32,213 bases of DNA from a virus: IMG/VR virus record IMGVR_UViG_3300028027_000151, positions 1-32,213 of that record. One strand, given 5' to 3'. Every line of letters starts with the position of its first letter. Positions within the stretch are counted from its first letter, which is position 1. Both the position numbers and the translations under genes were made by a program. Below the pieces are notes generated by a model. That model saw only the letters and a list, made by a program, of their open reading frames with translations. It did no database searches and was not told the DNA's origin. Shown one piece after another: positions 15,440 to 24,439 of the stretch.

Positions 15440-15883
15440 ATGACCAATGGACTGCGAGAAAACTTGACAAAAGTTTTTATGCTACCTGCGCCAGCCGTAG
15501 AGTGGCTACTCATGGTCTTTGACGCAATCCAAGTCTTTGATGATGTTGCCGATGGCGACCAAGTGGCACGAGAAGACCTCAATGCGACCATTTGGAACAC
15601 ATTGGTGGGTATGCACCAGAACTCTTTTTTTATTGCCAACAGCGCCCATTTAACGCCTTTGCTGGCGACAATGATTCTCAAGTGGCAAGCCTCGGACACG
15701 GCAGAGCGAAATAAACAAGCAGATGCCAAGTCGTTCATTTGGCGAGCCGGATATTACGACTTGATTTTAATGACCGTTTCGCTAGTACATGGGGCTGGAT
15801 ATGCCACAAAATATGGTCATCATGTGATGGCTTTGTATGGCGAAACTTTTGAAGATTATATGAAGGAGTTTGGCGATGCCTGA
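15440..15883 (+). CDS. Conserved protein at the gp14 position, function unknown
   Basis: The 147-residue, mostly helical protein contains FDAIQVFDDVADGDQVARED, then MHQNSFFIANSAHLTPLLAT, and ends LYGETFEDYMKEFGDA. I recall the DDVxDGD and HLTPLL pattern from proteins of environmental podoviruses but know no function. In P22 the gene between the needle and gp7 is gp14, an accessory to ejection-protein assembly, so a similar role is possible although no sequence similarity to gp14 is evident. AGGAG precedes the ATG. The end overlaps the next gene by 8 nt. Confidence 0.6.
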   Translation: MTNGLRENLTKVFMLPAPAVEWLLMVFDAIQVFDDVADGDQVAREDLNATIWNTLVGMHQNSFFIANSAHLTPLLATMILKWQASDTAERNKQADAKSFIWRAGYYDLILMTVSLVHGAGYATKYGHHVMALYGETFEDYMKEFGDA

Positions 15884-16595
15884 TCCAATAACCGCCCTAG
15901 TAGTTGGTGGAAGCCAACTTATCGGAAGTTCAATGCAAGCCAAAGCCGCAGGTTCAGCGGCAGATATTCAATCTGGCGCAGCTCAAGCAGGCATTGAAGA
16001 ACAACGCAGACAGTTTGATGCTTTGCAAGCGATATTGAAACCCTATGTAGAGGTTGGTGCGCCAGCGATTACTGGTTATCAAGAATATGCTGAAGCAGGG
16101 CCAAAAGCCTTTGAACAACAGCAAGCATTAGCTGGTGTTCTTGGCCCTGAGAGACAGAGAGCAGCGATTGCCGAAATTGAGCAGGGCGCTGGATTTCAAG
16201 CCAGAGTGCGATCTGGTGAAGAAGCGTTATTGCAACGTGCATCTGCCACAGGTGGATTGCGTGGTGGGAATATCCAAGCGGCATTGGCTCAATTTAGACC
16301 ACAAATGTTGGAAAAAGAAATTGAGACTCAATACGGAAGGCTTGGTGGCTTCTCAGATATTGGGCGTGAAACACAGGCTAATTTGCTGAAAATTGGTCAA
16401 GCATCTGCCGCAGGAGTAGGCGCACAAGGCATAACTACTGGAACGAATATTTCAAACTTGTTGGCTCAACAGGGTGCAGCACGAGCTGGTGGTGAGATCG
16501 GTGAAGCAAAGGCTTATGGTTCATTATTCAACTTGCCTGGTCAATTGCTTGGTTTCCAATATGGCGCAGGAAAAACTCCAGGACTTGGGTTTTAA
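15876..16595 (+). CDS. DNA ejection protein, P22 gp7-like position and size
   Basis: The 239-residue protein (P22 gp7 is 229) is Ala/Gly/Gln-rich and helical: MQAKAAGSAADIQSGAAQAG, EEQRRQFDALQAILKPYVEV, ASATGGLRGGNIQAALAQFR. These are hallmarks of a widespread family of phage injection proteins that leave the virion with the DNA and help form a channel across the envelope. I chose ATG 15876, with AAGGAG at 15863-15868, rather than the upstream TTG. It is the first of three consecutive genes matching the size order of P22 gp7, gp20 and gp16. Confidence 0.75.
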   Translation: MPDPITALVVGGSQLIGSSMQAKAAGSAADIQSGAAQAGIEEQRRQFDALQAILKPYVEVGAPAITGYQEYAEAGPKAFEQQQALAGVLGPERQRAAIAEIEQGAGFQARVRSGEEALLQRASATGGLRGGNIQAALAQFRPQMLEKEIETQYGRLGGFSDIGRETQANLLKIGQASAAGVGAQGITTGTNISNLLAQQGAARAGGEIGEAKAYGSLFNLPGQLLGFQYGAGKTPGLGF

Positions 16596-16605
16596 GGATT
16601 AGAAC

Positions 16606-18039
16606 ATGGCAACGATTAACCCTTTAATGCCCCCAATTAATTACACAGTGGATGTGCAAAGTCCATTTGAGTCTGCTTTAGGCGGGTTCAAACTTGGTGC
16701 TGGAGTTGCTGAAATACAAGCGTCACAGCAAAGGCGTGAACTTGAACGCAAAGCATTAGAGCAAGCACAGCAACGACAAACTGAACTTGCTGATTTGTAT
16801 AAAAACCCCAATGCAACAGCGGCAGATTATGAACGTGTAGCGGCATTTTTGCCTAAAGATCAAGCAGGAATCGTAATGCAGGGTTTTGAAAGAAAAACCA
16901 AAGAGCAACAACAGGCTGATTTGCGTATTGGCGGTGAAGTTTACTCAGCCATCAAATCGGGAAATATTGATATTGCAAAACGTAGACTTACAGAAAAAGC
17001 AATTGCATTACGCAACAGTGGTCGTGAAAGTGAAGCAAAGGCCGCAGAAGATTCTTTGGAATTAATAAATTTAAATCCAACAGGAGCGCAAGCAACAATT
17101 GGTTTATACATGGCAAGACTGCCTGGTGGCAAAGAGTTTCTTGAGAGTGCTGACAAAGCACTTAGCACAATAAGAACAGAAGAACTCCAGCCAGCCGCAT
17201 TGAAAAAAGCCGTGGCAGATTCCGAAAAAGCTGTTTCTGATGCAATAGTAGCAAAAGAAACAGCAACAAATGCACCAGCAATGGCAAAAGCTGATGCAGA
17301 TTTAAAAGCTGCTCAAGCACAAAAAGCACAAGTTGAAGCTAAGTATGCAGAACAAGTTACTAAGTTAGGCATCCGAAAAACTGAAGAAGATATCATCATC
17401 AATAAAGAGAATGCTCGTATTTCTGCATTAAATGCAGCGATAGCAAGAGAGACAAATGTAATCAGACAGGGAGAATTACGGCAAAAAATTGATGATGCAA
17501 AAGAAAAGCGTGATGCGGCTGATAGAGAACAACAAGCAACACTTGCCAATCAATCGGCAGACATTGACAACTTTATCAACACTGCCACAAGAATCAAGCA
17601 GACACCAAGAAATATTATCAATTCTGCTACTGGCCCAATAGCATCAAGATTACCAACTACCAATCAGGATGTTGCTGATTTTGAGGCATTGGTTGAAACA
17701 CTTGGTTCACAGGCGTTTCTTGCCCAGATTCCAAAGATTAAGGGAACTGGTAACTTGACTGAAAAAGAGGGTGACAAACTTCAAGCATCTTTGCAGAACT
17801 TGTCACTAAAACAATCACCAGATCGATTATTGGCAAATGTGGATGAAGCAGTGCGATTGTTGGAAAAAGCAAGAGTTACTATTACAGCCCGTTCAGGATT
17901 GCCAACTGTGCCAAGTGATGTGCCAGCAAGAGAATTGAACGTTACAGTTGGTGGGATTACATACAATTTCCCAACAAAAGCTGCTGCTGATGCGTTTAAA
18001 AATTCGGATGCTTACCGAAGAGCCGCAGGGACTAGATAA
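16606..18039 (+). CDS. DNA ejection protein, P22 gp20-like position and size
   Basis: The 477-residue protein (P22 gp20 is 471) is predicted to be mostly helical with long coiled coils. These include EIQASQQRRELERKALEQAQ at about residues 36-55, and an Ala/Lys/Glu-rich block around 200-310 with KADADLKAAQAQKAQVEAKY. The C-terminal ~30 residues contain VGGITYNFPTKAAADAFKNS. The N-terminal segment PPINYTVDVQSPFESALGGF is the kind that anchors internal virion proteins. Codons look more AT-rich than in the head genes. The stop overlaps the next start (TAATG). Confidence 0.68.
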   Translation: MATINPLMPPINYTVDVQSPFESALGGFKLGAGVAEIQASQQRRELERKALEQAQQRQTELADLYKNPNATAADYERVAAFLPKDQAGIVMQGFERKTKEQQQADLRIGGEVYSAIKSGNIDIAKRRLTEKAIALRNSGRESEAKAAEDSLELINLNPTGAQATIGLYMARLPGGKEFLESADKALSTIRTEELQPAALKKAVADSEKAVSDAIVAKETATNAPAMAKADADLKAAQAQKAQVEAKYAEQVTKLGIRKTEEDIIINKENARISALNAAIARETNVIRQGELRQKIDDAKEKRDAADREQQATLANQSADIDNFINTATRIKQTPRNIINSATGPIASRLPTTNQDVADFEALVETLGSQAFLAQIPKIKGTGNLTEKEGDKLQASLQNLSLKQSPDRLLANVDEAVRLLEKARVTITARSGLPTVPSDVPARELNVTVGGITYNFPTKAAADAFKNSDAYRRAAGTR

Positions 18040-20243
18040 TGTCAAAAGAACTTGAAGCACTAGCAAAGCAATTGGGCGGTACGGTTCAGTCATCTGCCGA
18101 GCCTTTTCGTGTAGAAATCTCTGGTGGTGTACCCATCTTTGCTGAAAGTCCAAAAGCAAGCACTATTACACCTCCATCAGGTTTTCAATTATTGTCAGTA
18201 AAACAAGCTGATGTAAAACCATCAGGTTCTTACTATGACGAGACATTGAACGCATGGTTTGCACCTACAGGCCAAGCAATAGCAGAACCCGCTAAAACAG
18301 AAGACCTTGCGGCACTTGCAACTCAATTGGGTGGAACTGTTGCAGTACCCGCAACAACAGCAACTGGACTTGCTGGTGCGGCAACCAGAGGATTGGCTTT
18401 GCCTGCGGCTGGTGCGGCTTTAGGTGCTGCTATGGGTGCTCCATTTGCTGGTGTTGGTGCGATACCAGGCGCTATTGCAGGAGCTGGTGCTGCGACACTT
18501 GCAGGACTTCTTGGCGACCCAATTATTAGCGGTGTAAATACTATTTTCGGCACAAAATACACTTTGCCAACAGATGCAATGGAAGACTTGCTGACTCGTG
18601 TTGGCGTGGCTGAACCTCGCACAGCAGCCGAACGTATTTTGCAAACTACAGCCGCTGGCGCAAGTGGTGGCCTTGGTGGTGTTGCTGTGGGCAAAGCTGT
18701 AGAAGCTGCGGCAACAAGTCCAGTTACCCGTGAAGTTGGCAGATTATTGGCAACGACACCAGCACTTCAAACAATTAGTGGTGGTACTGCTGCTGGTGCT
18801 GGCGGCCTTGCAAAAGAGGCGGGTGCTGGCACTGCTGGGCAGATTGCGGCAACCGTTGGCGGTGCTTTTGTTCCATCTATACCAGCGGCAACTAGGGCGG
18901 TGACTCAGCAAGTTGCAAGGCAGATTGCACCAACGGGTGCTGGTATTCGTGAAAGACTCGAACCAACAACGATTCAGCAATTACGTGCCGGAAAAGAAGC
19001 TCCAACCGAACCAACCACTAGAGAATCTTTGCAAAGCATCAAAGCGACTGTAAGTGAAAAAATCTCACCACAAGAGCAACAAAATATTGCAAAACAGATT
19101 CAGCAAAGTCCAGACTCTACTGAAGTCGTTAATTTCCGTCTTTCAGGCACACAGGCTGTTCCTGATAATCAAGCAGTAGATGCCATCAAGCAAGGCTGGA
19201 AAGATGGCACGATTGCAAGCATCAAGGCGGCATCTGACAAAGATCGTCAAGCCATGACCAAGATGCTTAATATGTTCAAGATAGGTGAAAAGAATGAGAA
19301 GTTTCGTGCTTTAAACCGACCTGCTGATGTTCTTGGTGATACTGTTGATTCAAGAATTCAGTTCTTGTCAAGTGCCAATAAACAGGCTGGTGCTGATATA
19401 AATAAAATTGCTAATGCTCAATTGCGTGGTCAGAGAGTTGATTTTGACCCTGCCGTAAATACTTTTCTTGATGACCTTGGTGCTTTGGGCGTTAAGGTTG
19501 AACTTGACGCAAACGGGGTCGCCAAGGCCAATTTGCAAGGTTCTGACATACAGGGAGACAGACAGGCTCAACGTGTCTTAAACATGGTTTTAGAGCGTTT
19601 GAGCACCGTTAAAGCCCCTGATGCTTATGGCGTTCATACGGCCAAGAGATTTATTGATACTCAGGTTGATTTTGGCAAAAGAAGTCTTGCCAATCCGTTG
19701 ACTGCACAAGCTGAACGCACATTGAAGAATTTGCGTAGAAATTTGAACACGACGCTTGGTGATAGTTTCCCTGAGTACAGAGCCGCCAATGAGAAGTATT
19801 CAGACACCATCACTGCGCTTGATGACTTGCAAAAAGCCGCTGGCACAAACATCGATTTTGATTCAGCAAATGCAAACAAGCAACTTGGCACAGCGATGCG
19901 TAAGTTGACTAGCAACTATGGCACACGAGCAAATTTGATTGACGCACTTGACCAAGCCAATAGCACATCAACAAAATATGGTCTGAAGTTAGATGATGAC
20001 ATTGTGAATCAGCTTATCTTTGTCAATGAACTAGACAGGATGTTTGGAGCAGCCGCCCAGACCTCATTAAAGGGTCAAGTTGCTGAAGCGATGCAGACAG
20101 GTGTTGACATAGCCCGAGGTGGTGCGGCAAGACGAGCATTAGAATTGCTTGCTGAAAAGGCTGAAGAATTGCGTGGCATTAACAAAGAAAATGCTGTCAA
20201 AGCAATGGAAGAATTGCTCAAGCGTAAAGCTGGTCAACCCTAA
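18039..20243 (+). CDS. Large DNA ejection protein, P22 gp16-like position
   Basis: The 734-residue protein is the largest encoded here. Residues 5-16 (LEALAKQLGGTV) recur as LAALATQLGGTV at 90-101, a small internal duplication. Residues ~108-175 are a very Ala/Gly-rich hydrophobic region (GAALGAAMGAPFAGVGAIPG) with glycine-zipper spacing, apt for membrane insertion. The rest is helical and charged. P22 gp16 (609) enters the cell and aids DNA passage through the membrane; the order and hydrophobic Gly/Ala segments fit that role. No lytic transglycosylase motif was recognised. Confidence 0.65.
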   Translation: MSKELEALAKQLGGTVQSSAEPFRVEISGGVPIFAESPKASTITPPSGFQLLSVKQADVKPSGSYYDETLNAWFAPTGQAIAEPAKTEDLAALATQLGGTVAVPATTATGLAGAATRGLALPAAGAALGAAMGAPFAGVGAIPGAIAGAGAATLAGLLGDPIISGVNTIFGTKYTLPTDAMEDLLTRVGVAEPRTAAERILQTTAAGASGGLGGVAVGKAVEAAATSPVTREVGRLLATTPALQTISGGTAAGAGGLAKEAGAGTAGQIAATVGGAFVPSIPAATRAVTQQVARQIAPTGAGIRERLEPTTIQQLRAGKEAPTEPTTRESLQSIKATVSEKISPQEQQNIAKQIQQSPDSTEVVNFRLSGTQAVPDNQAVDAIKQGWKDGTIASIKAASDKDRQAMTKMLNMFKIGEKNEKFRALNRPADVLGDTVDSRIQFLSSANKQAGADINKIANAQLRGQRVDFDPAVNTFLDDLGALGVKVELDANGVAKANLQGSDIQGDRQAQRVLNMVLERLSTVKAPDAYGVHTAKRFIDTQVDFGKRSLANPLTAQAERTLKNLRRNLNTTLGDSFPEYRAANEKYSDTITALDDLQKAAGTNIDFDSANANKQLGTAMRKLTSNYGTRANLIDALDQANSTSTKYGLKLDDDIVNQLIFVNELDRMFGAAAQTSLKGQVAEAMQTGVDIARGGAARRALELLAEKAEELRGINKENAVKAMEELLKRKAGQP

Positions 20244-20250
20244 TTAGGAG
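20238..20250 (+). repeat. CCCTAATTAGGAG repeat, copy 2
   Basis: This is identical to the 13-mer at 15421-15433. Here it contains the stop codon of the ejection gene (TAA) and the ribosome binding site of the tailspike adaptor gene. The core CCTAATTAGG is a perfect palindrome. Confidence 0.45.
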
Positions 20251-20259
20251 AATAAATAA

Positions 20260-20745
20260 ATGTCCGCACTATTAGTAGAACCGCCATATCCAGCATTTGC
20301 GGATGCTGATGGACAGCCGCTTGATGATGGTTACATCTGGGTTGGCACTGCAAATTTAAACCCAATTACAAACCCGATTGCGGTCTATTGGGATTCATCA
20401 CATACGATTTCTGCTGTGCAGCCTATTCGCACAAGCGGAGGTTACCCTGTCTATCAAGGCACACCAAGCCGTATTTACACAGCAAGCGATTACTCCATTC
20501 AAGTCCAGAATAAAAACGGCACGGTGGTTTATACCTCGCTGAATGACAATGCTGCTGGTGGCGGTAGTGTGGCAAGTAATGCAACAGGCAATGGAACGCA
20601 GACTATTTTCTCTGTTGCTTCTGCGCCAAGTGCGATCTACATTAATGGTGTGTATCAAAATCAAAACACTTACTCATTTGCAAATGGTAATGTTACGTTC
20701 ACAGAAGCTCCACCATTCACCTCTATCATTGAATTCGTGTTCTAA
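20260..20745 (+). CDS. Tailspike adaptor: P22 gp9-like head-binding domain as a separate protein
   Basis: The 161-residue protein has two parts. Residues ~1-95 resemble the N-terminal head-binding domain of P22 tailspike: FADADGQPLDDGYIWVGTA (like NGKIYIGKID), NPIAVYWDSSHTISAVQPI, GGYPVYQGTPSRIYTASDYS and IQVQNKNGTVVY. Residues ~105-161 form a small beta domain, QTIFSVASAPSAIYINGVYQ then YSFANGNVTFTEAPPF, a module found in fibre adaptors. It lacks any receptor-binding beta-helix, so it probably docks the separate fibre and spike encoded next onto the portal/gp4 platform. AGGAG lies upstream. Confidence 0.78.
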   Translation: MSALLVEPPYPAFADADGQPLDDGYIWVGTANLNPITNPIAVYWDSSHTISAVQPIRTSGGYPVYQGTPSRIYTASDYSIQVQNKNGTVVYTSLNDNAAGGGSVASNATGNGTQTIFSVASAPSAIYINGVYQNQNTYSFANGNVTFTEAPPFTSIIEFVF

Positions 20746-20756
20746 GGAGAACCAGA

Positions 20757-21674
20757 ATGTTAAAAACAGTCTCGTCCATCACCAACGCCATTGGTGCATT
20801 GAATTACAAAGGCACATGGGATGCCAATGCCAATAGCCCTCTGCTGACTTCCAGCGTTGGCACAAAGGGCGACTACTATGTGGTCAGCACAGCAGGCACA
20901 ACCAATCTGAATGGCATCAGCAATTGGGGCGTTGGCGATCTAGCAACTTTCAACGGCTCGGTTTGGCAAAGGGTTGAGGGTGGTGCAGACTTGAATGGCG
21001 TGAATTTATCAGTTTCAGGCACAAGCACACTGTCAGGCTTGACCGCATCTACTGCGCTGGCACTGAACGCAAGCAAAGAGATAGTCAGCGTAACTAATAC
21101 TGGAACTGGCAACAACGTACTTGCCACAGCCCCGACTTTGGTTGGTGATGTATCTTTGTCCACTGGCAACTTAATTATTGGAACATCTGGAAAAGGCATT
21201 GACTTTTCTATCACATCTCACCCAGCAGGCATGACAAGCGAATTATTGGCTGACTATGAAGAAGGTACTTGGACTCCTGCTTACACCACCAGTGCTGGCG
21301 CATACGTAAGCGTAACCCACTCCATCCAGCTTGGACAATATCGCAAAGTTGGCAGCTTGGTTTACATCACGCTGTCATTGAGAACTTCTGCGGCAGATAT
21401 TACTGGCGCAACAGGCCAAATGCTTATCTCAGGTTTGCCATATACAGCGGCTACACAATCCCAAGGAATTGCAAGCATGAGCGTAAGTTACGCAACCATT
21501 TTTGCAAGTATCCGACCAATGGGCGCTTATGTTCCTAGTGGTGGAACTACCATGTATTTGACATACATCACAAGTCCAGTTGGCTCAAACTGGGGTGAAC
21601 TTGCGGCAACACAATTGTCCACAGGAAACCCAGCTAACATTCTTTTGTTGTCTGGCTGCTACATCGCCGCTTAA
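20757..21674 (+). CDS. Short tail fibre
   Basis: The 305-residue protein has an N-terminal module, NYKGTWDANANSPLLTSSVG then KGDYYVVSTAGTTNLNGISN, that is common in phage tail fibres. A collagen-like or triple-beta stretch (VSGTSTLSGLTASTALALNA) follows, and then a C-terminal domain beginning LLADYEEGTWTPAYTTSAGA. That YEEGTWTP module occurs at the tip of many fibres and probably contacts the cell surface. A weaker version ends the following tailspike. The adaptor gene is 11 nt upstream. Confidence 0.8.
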   Translation: MLKTVSSITNAIGALNYKGTWDANANSPLLTSSVGTKGDYYVVSTAGTTNLNGISNWGVGDLATFNGSVWQRVEGGADLNGVNLSVSGTSTLSGLTASTALALNASKEIVSVTNTGTGNNVLATAPTLVGDVSLSTGNLIIGTSGKGIDFSITSHPAGMTSELLADYEEGTWTPAYTTSAGAYVSVTHSIQLGQYRKVGSLVYITLSLRTSAADITGATGQMLISGLPYTAATQSQGIASMSVSYATIFASIRPMGAYVPSGGTTMYLTYITSPVGSNWGELAATQLSTGNPANILLLSGCYIAA

Positions 21675-21683
21675 GGAATAATT

Positions 21684-23882
21684 ATGGCACTGACCAAAGT
21701 TAGTTTTTCGATGATTACTGGTGCGTACACCAACGTCAAAGATTTTGGCGCGACAGGTGATGGCGTCACAAATGACACTGTTGCAATTCAAACGGCGTTG
21801 GATTCTCTTACCGGTGGCGGGGTTCTTTATTTCCCACCTGGCGAGTACAGAATTGCTAGAAACATTGGAACCAATGATCGTTGGGGCATTAAGGTAACAA
21901 ACAGCAACATCACGATCAAAGGCGATCAGGCATATTTTCGTAGATTTAACACGGATATTTCAACTTATGCGTTATCGTATCCGCTTTTGTTTGTTGGCAC
22001 ACCTGACAGCAATGTTGCCGCGCAAACGCAAAATGTGGTTATTGATGGCGTTTCGTTCATTGGTGAAAACGTGCGGCACAATGTGCCTGGTGCTGGAATT
22101 TTTGATTTTAGAACTGCCATCGTGTTTAAAAACACAGAAAACACTTCAGTGTTGAATTGCAGTTTTACAAAAGTGGATTCATCGGCGATTTGCTATGAGC
22201 AAATTGCAACATACGATTACGTGAACAACGTCTACTACAACACAACCAAAAATTACAAATCAAAAATTAGCGGTTGCACGTTTATTGCTGAACCCCATGC
22301 AGTTGCGGGTCGTGCGCTATTACATTGCGTCAATGCGGATGGTATTGATGGTTTGGTGATTGACGGTAATTCTTTTGAATGGACTGACGTTTGCTTGTCG
22401 GGTGAATCTACTTACGACACAGCCGATCAATTAGAAACCGCAACATTTACTTATGCATCACCACCATCACGCAATGCACTTGGTGCTGTAAAACGTCAAA
22501 CACGCGACATTGTTTTTTCAAACAACAACTGCTACAACTGCTCAGAGCACCCAGCTTATCCAGCAATGGTTAGCGTAATTATTTCAGGCAACACGTTCAC
22601 AACCGACACCCCCTTGATTTGCGACACAAGCCCAATTCAGTTGCGTTGCCGTGGCGTATCGGTTACGGGTAACACTGTCATTGGATATTCAAATTTCATT
22701 GCGATTACCACCCCATCATCCCAAGTCACAGTATCTGGAAACGTTTTTTATGCGAACGATGTTGCAGATAAAGAAGGCGGTGCAATTCAGATTCAATCGG
22801 CTGGATTGGCTTCATACATTACCAACCGAAGCCCATATCTAACAATGATTCCAATGGGCGACATTGCAATTACAGGAAACAATGTTGTTGGCCCTGAAGC
22901 CTTAGTGCCAACTGGGCAGCTTTATCAAAATGCTGTTCGTGTCTACACTGACGCATACGATGCAACAAATTTTCCAGATGGACAGATTTTAAGCATTGCA
23001 GTTAGCGGTAACACTTTTAGCAATTGGCAAAACGGCTTTTACTTTATTGATGACCAATACCGCAACATGGTCATCAGTAACAATGTGTTGAGAGCCAAAG
23101 CGTTTACCGAGGCTGGTTTTAACGCCTCAACAACCATGCTGACTCGATCAGTCATATTGACTTATGGTCAAGTTGAGGCTGAAGGCCGATACGCTAGTTT
23201 TGTCAATAATACAGTTTATGGCGCAAAGTATTTTCACGATACATTCCGCTTAGATGCCCCTGCAAACTCTTTGTATTCACCAGAGCCAATCCAAGGCAAC
23301 AGACTTGATTACATTCAAAATATCAAAACACCAGTGGTGCGTGACTTTAATGCTCTAAATCATTTTGTCAATAATGTCGGAATTCTTTTTCTTGACAGAG
23401 CATGGTCAACTAACATGATGATGAATTCATTGTCTGATGGCACTGGAACAACAGAATTAAAATGGAACTTTGCCTATGGTGGTGGCCCACCAGCCGCCCT
23501 GCTGTTTTATCCAGCAGATTCTGGGCCACCTATTCGGTTGGCTCAAAAAAGCACGTGGACACCATCTCAAGGTTCTGGTCTAACTGTTGTTGGTGCATTT
23601 TCATCTGCTGGCGAGTATGTTCGTAATGGCAGCATGGTGACAATCAATGGATATGTTCAAGGTGCTACTAGCGTAGCTTGTGCTGCTGGTGGAATCTTAA
23701 CCTCTAGTTTGCCGTTTACACCTGATGGAAGTACAGTTACGTTTTACACTGGTACAGCCGCTAATTCAGCAATAACATCAGGAAGTCAAATTGTGGTTAC
23801 TTCCGATATCAATACAATTGACGCTATTACAGCAGCAAGCCGAATTTATTTTACGGCAACGTACTTTTTCGTTCCATTCTGA
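21684..23882 (+). CDS. Tailspike with pectate-lyase-like beta-helix
   Basis: The 732-residue protein has a short N-terminal anchor (LTKVSFSMITGAY), then the classic entry to a right-handed beta-helix at residues 18-36, VKDFGATGDGVTNDTVAIQ, followed by GGGVLYFPPGEYRI. Repeated turns such as ISGNTFTTDTPLI, VTGNTVIGYSNFIAI and VSGNVFYANDV mark helix rungs through about residue 500. The C-terminal ~110 residues (STWTPSQGSGLTVVG ... YFFVPF) form a separate beta domain. Such spikes bind and often cut O-antigen or capsule. Substrate and catalytic residues cannot be named. The lack of a large head-binding domain agrees with the separate adaptor gene. Confidence 0.85.
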   Translation: MALTKVSFSMITGAYTNVKDFGATGDGVTNDTVAIQTALDSLTGGGVLYFPPGEYRIARNIGTNDRWGIKVTNSNITIKGDQAYFRRFNTDISTYALSYPLLFVGTPDSNVAAQTQNVVIDGVSFIGENVRHNVPGAGIFDFRTAIVFKNTENTSVLNCSFTKVDSSAICYEQIATYDYVNNVYYNTTKNYKSKISGCTFIAEPHAVAGRALLHCVNADGIDGLVIDGNSFEWTDVCLSGESTYDTADQLETATFTYASPPSRNALGAVKRQTRDIVFSNNNCYNCSEHPAYPAMVSVIISGNTFTTDTPLICDTSPIQLRCRGVSVTGNTVIGYSNFIAITTPSSQVTVSGNVFYANDVADKEGGAIQIQSAGLASYITNRSPYLTMIPMGDIAITGNNVVGPEALVPTGQLYQNAVRVYTDAYDATNFPDGQILSIAVSGNTFSNWQNGFYFIDDQYRNMVISNNVLRAKAFTEAGFNASTTMLTRSVILTYGQVEAEGRYASFVNNTVYGAKYFHDTFRLDAPANSLYSPEPIQGNRLDYIQNIKTPVVRDFNALNHFVNNVGILFLDRAWSTNMMMNSLSDGTGTTELKWNFAYGGGPPAALLFYPADSGPPIRLAQKSTWTPSQGSGLTVVGAFSSAGEYVRNGSMVTINGYVQGATSVACAAGGILTSSLPFTPDGSTVTFYTGTAANSAITSGSQIVVTSDINTIDAITAASRIYFTATYFFVPF

Positions 23883-23897
23883 TCACAGGAGAAAATC

Positions 23898-24146
23898 ATG
23901 GCTTTAAAAAAGAACTTTGAACATAACGGAATGAAAATTGTTGATGGCTATTTGAAAGTAATCAACGTGAATGGCGATAAAAATCGTATGGCTGTTGTGT
24001 TGTCCTATGCAGTAGATCAATCACACAATCTGATCAAAACAGAGCAATTTAGCTTTGTGCCAAACATGGATGCTGGCAACTTTATCCAGCAAGGCTACAA
24101 ATACATCAAGTCATTAAATGGCTTTGAAGACGCAACCGATTGTTAA
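23898..24146 (+). CDS. Small conserved phage protein (82 aa)
   Basis: The 82-residue protein reads LKKNFEHNGMKIVDGYLKVI, then RMAVVLSYAVDQSHNLIKTE, then AGNFIQQGYKYIKSLNGFED. It looks like a single small alpha-beta domain. It lies just after the tailspike with AGGAG before its ATG. I recall similar proteins near tail genes of environmental phages, sometimes encoded beside fibres, but have no function to assign. A role as fibre chaperone or minor virion component is possible. Confidence 0.65.
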   Translation: MALKKNFEHNGMKIVDGYLKVINVNGDKNRMAVVLSYAVDQSHNLIKTEQFSFVPNMDAGNFIQQGYKYIKSLNGFEDATDC

Positions 24147-24152
24147 ACCAAA

Positions 24153-24172
24153 GCCCAAGTGGATTCTTGGGT
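24153..24172 (+). other. Intergenic RNA hairpin with flanks shared with the 9611 hairpin
   Basis: CCCAAG (24154-24159) pairs with CTTGGG (24166-24171) over a 6-nt loop, with one more G-U pair outside. No U-tract follows. The flanks GTTAAACCAA (24142-24151) and TAGGAGAGCA (24178-24187) are the same as those around the hairpin at 9611-9642, though the stems differ. It sits between a stop codon and a strong ribosome binding site. Confidence 0.5.
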
Positions 24173-24189
24173 CATACTAGGAGAGCATC

Positions 24190-24438
24190 ATGCTTGAGAA
24201 AATTGAAATTGTTGACAAAATTGAAGTAATTGAAAATGGATGCGTACAAGTACGCACTAAGACAGCCATCATGGAAGATGGCAAACAGATCAGTGGCACA
24301 TTTAGCCGCCATGTTGTTGCTCCAGGCGATGATTACAGTGGTGAAGATAATCGTGTCAAGGCCATTTGTGCCGCCACTCACACGGCTGAAGTAATTGCTG
24401 CATATAAAGCCGCCCAAGAAGCGGCAAAAGGAGTCTGA
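24190..24438 (+). CDS. Small conserved phage protein (82 aa)
   Basis: The 82-residue protein begins EKIEIVDKIEVIENGCVQVR, contains GTFSRHVVAPGDDYSGED, and ends AICAATHTAEVIAAYKAAQE. This pattern is familiar from small proteins downstream of fibre genes in environmental phages, with no known function. The predicted fold is a short beta sheet followed by a C-terminal helix. It has a strong AGGAGAG ribosome binding site. Confidence 0.65.
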   Translation: MLEKIEIVDKIEVIENGCVQVRTKTAIMEDGKQISGTFSRHVVAPGDDYSGEDNRVKAICAATHTAEVIAAYKAAQEAAKGV

Positions 24439-24439
24439 C

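Noticed and set aside
18323-18694. Minus-strand 123-codon open frame rich in Ala and Pro
   Set aside because: Shadow of the Gly/Ala-rich region of the large ejection protein.
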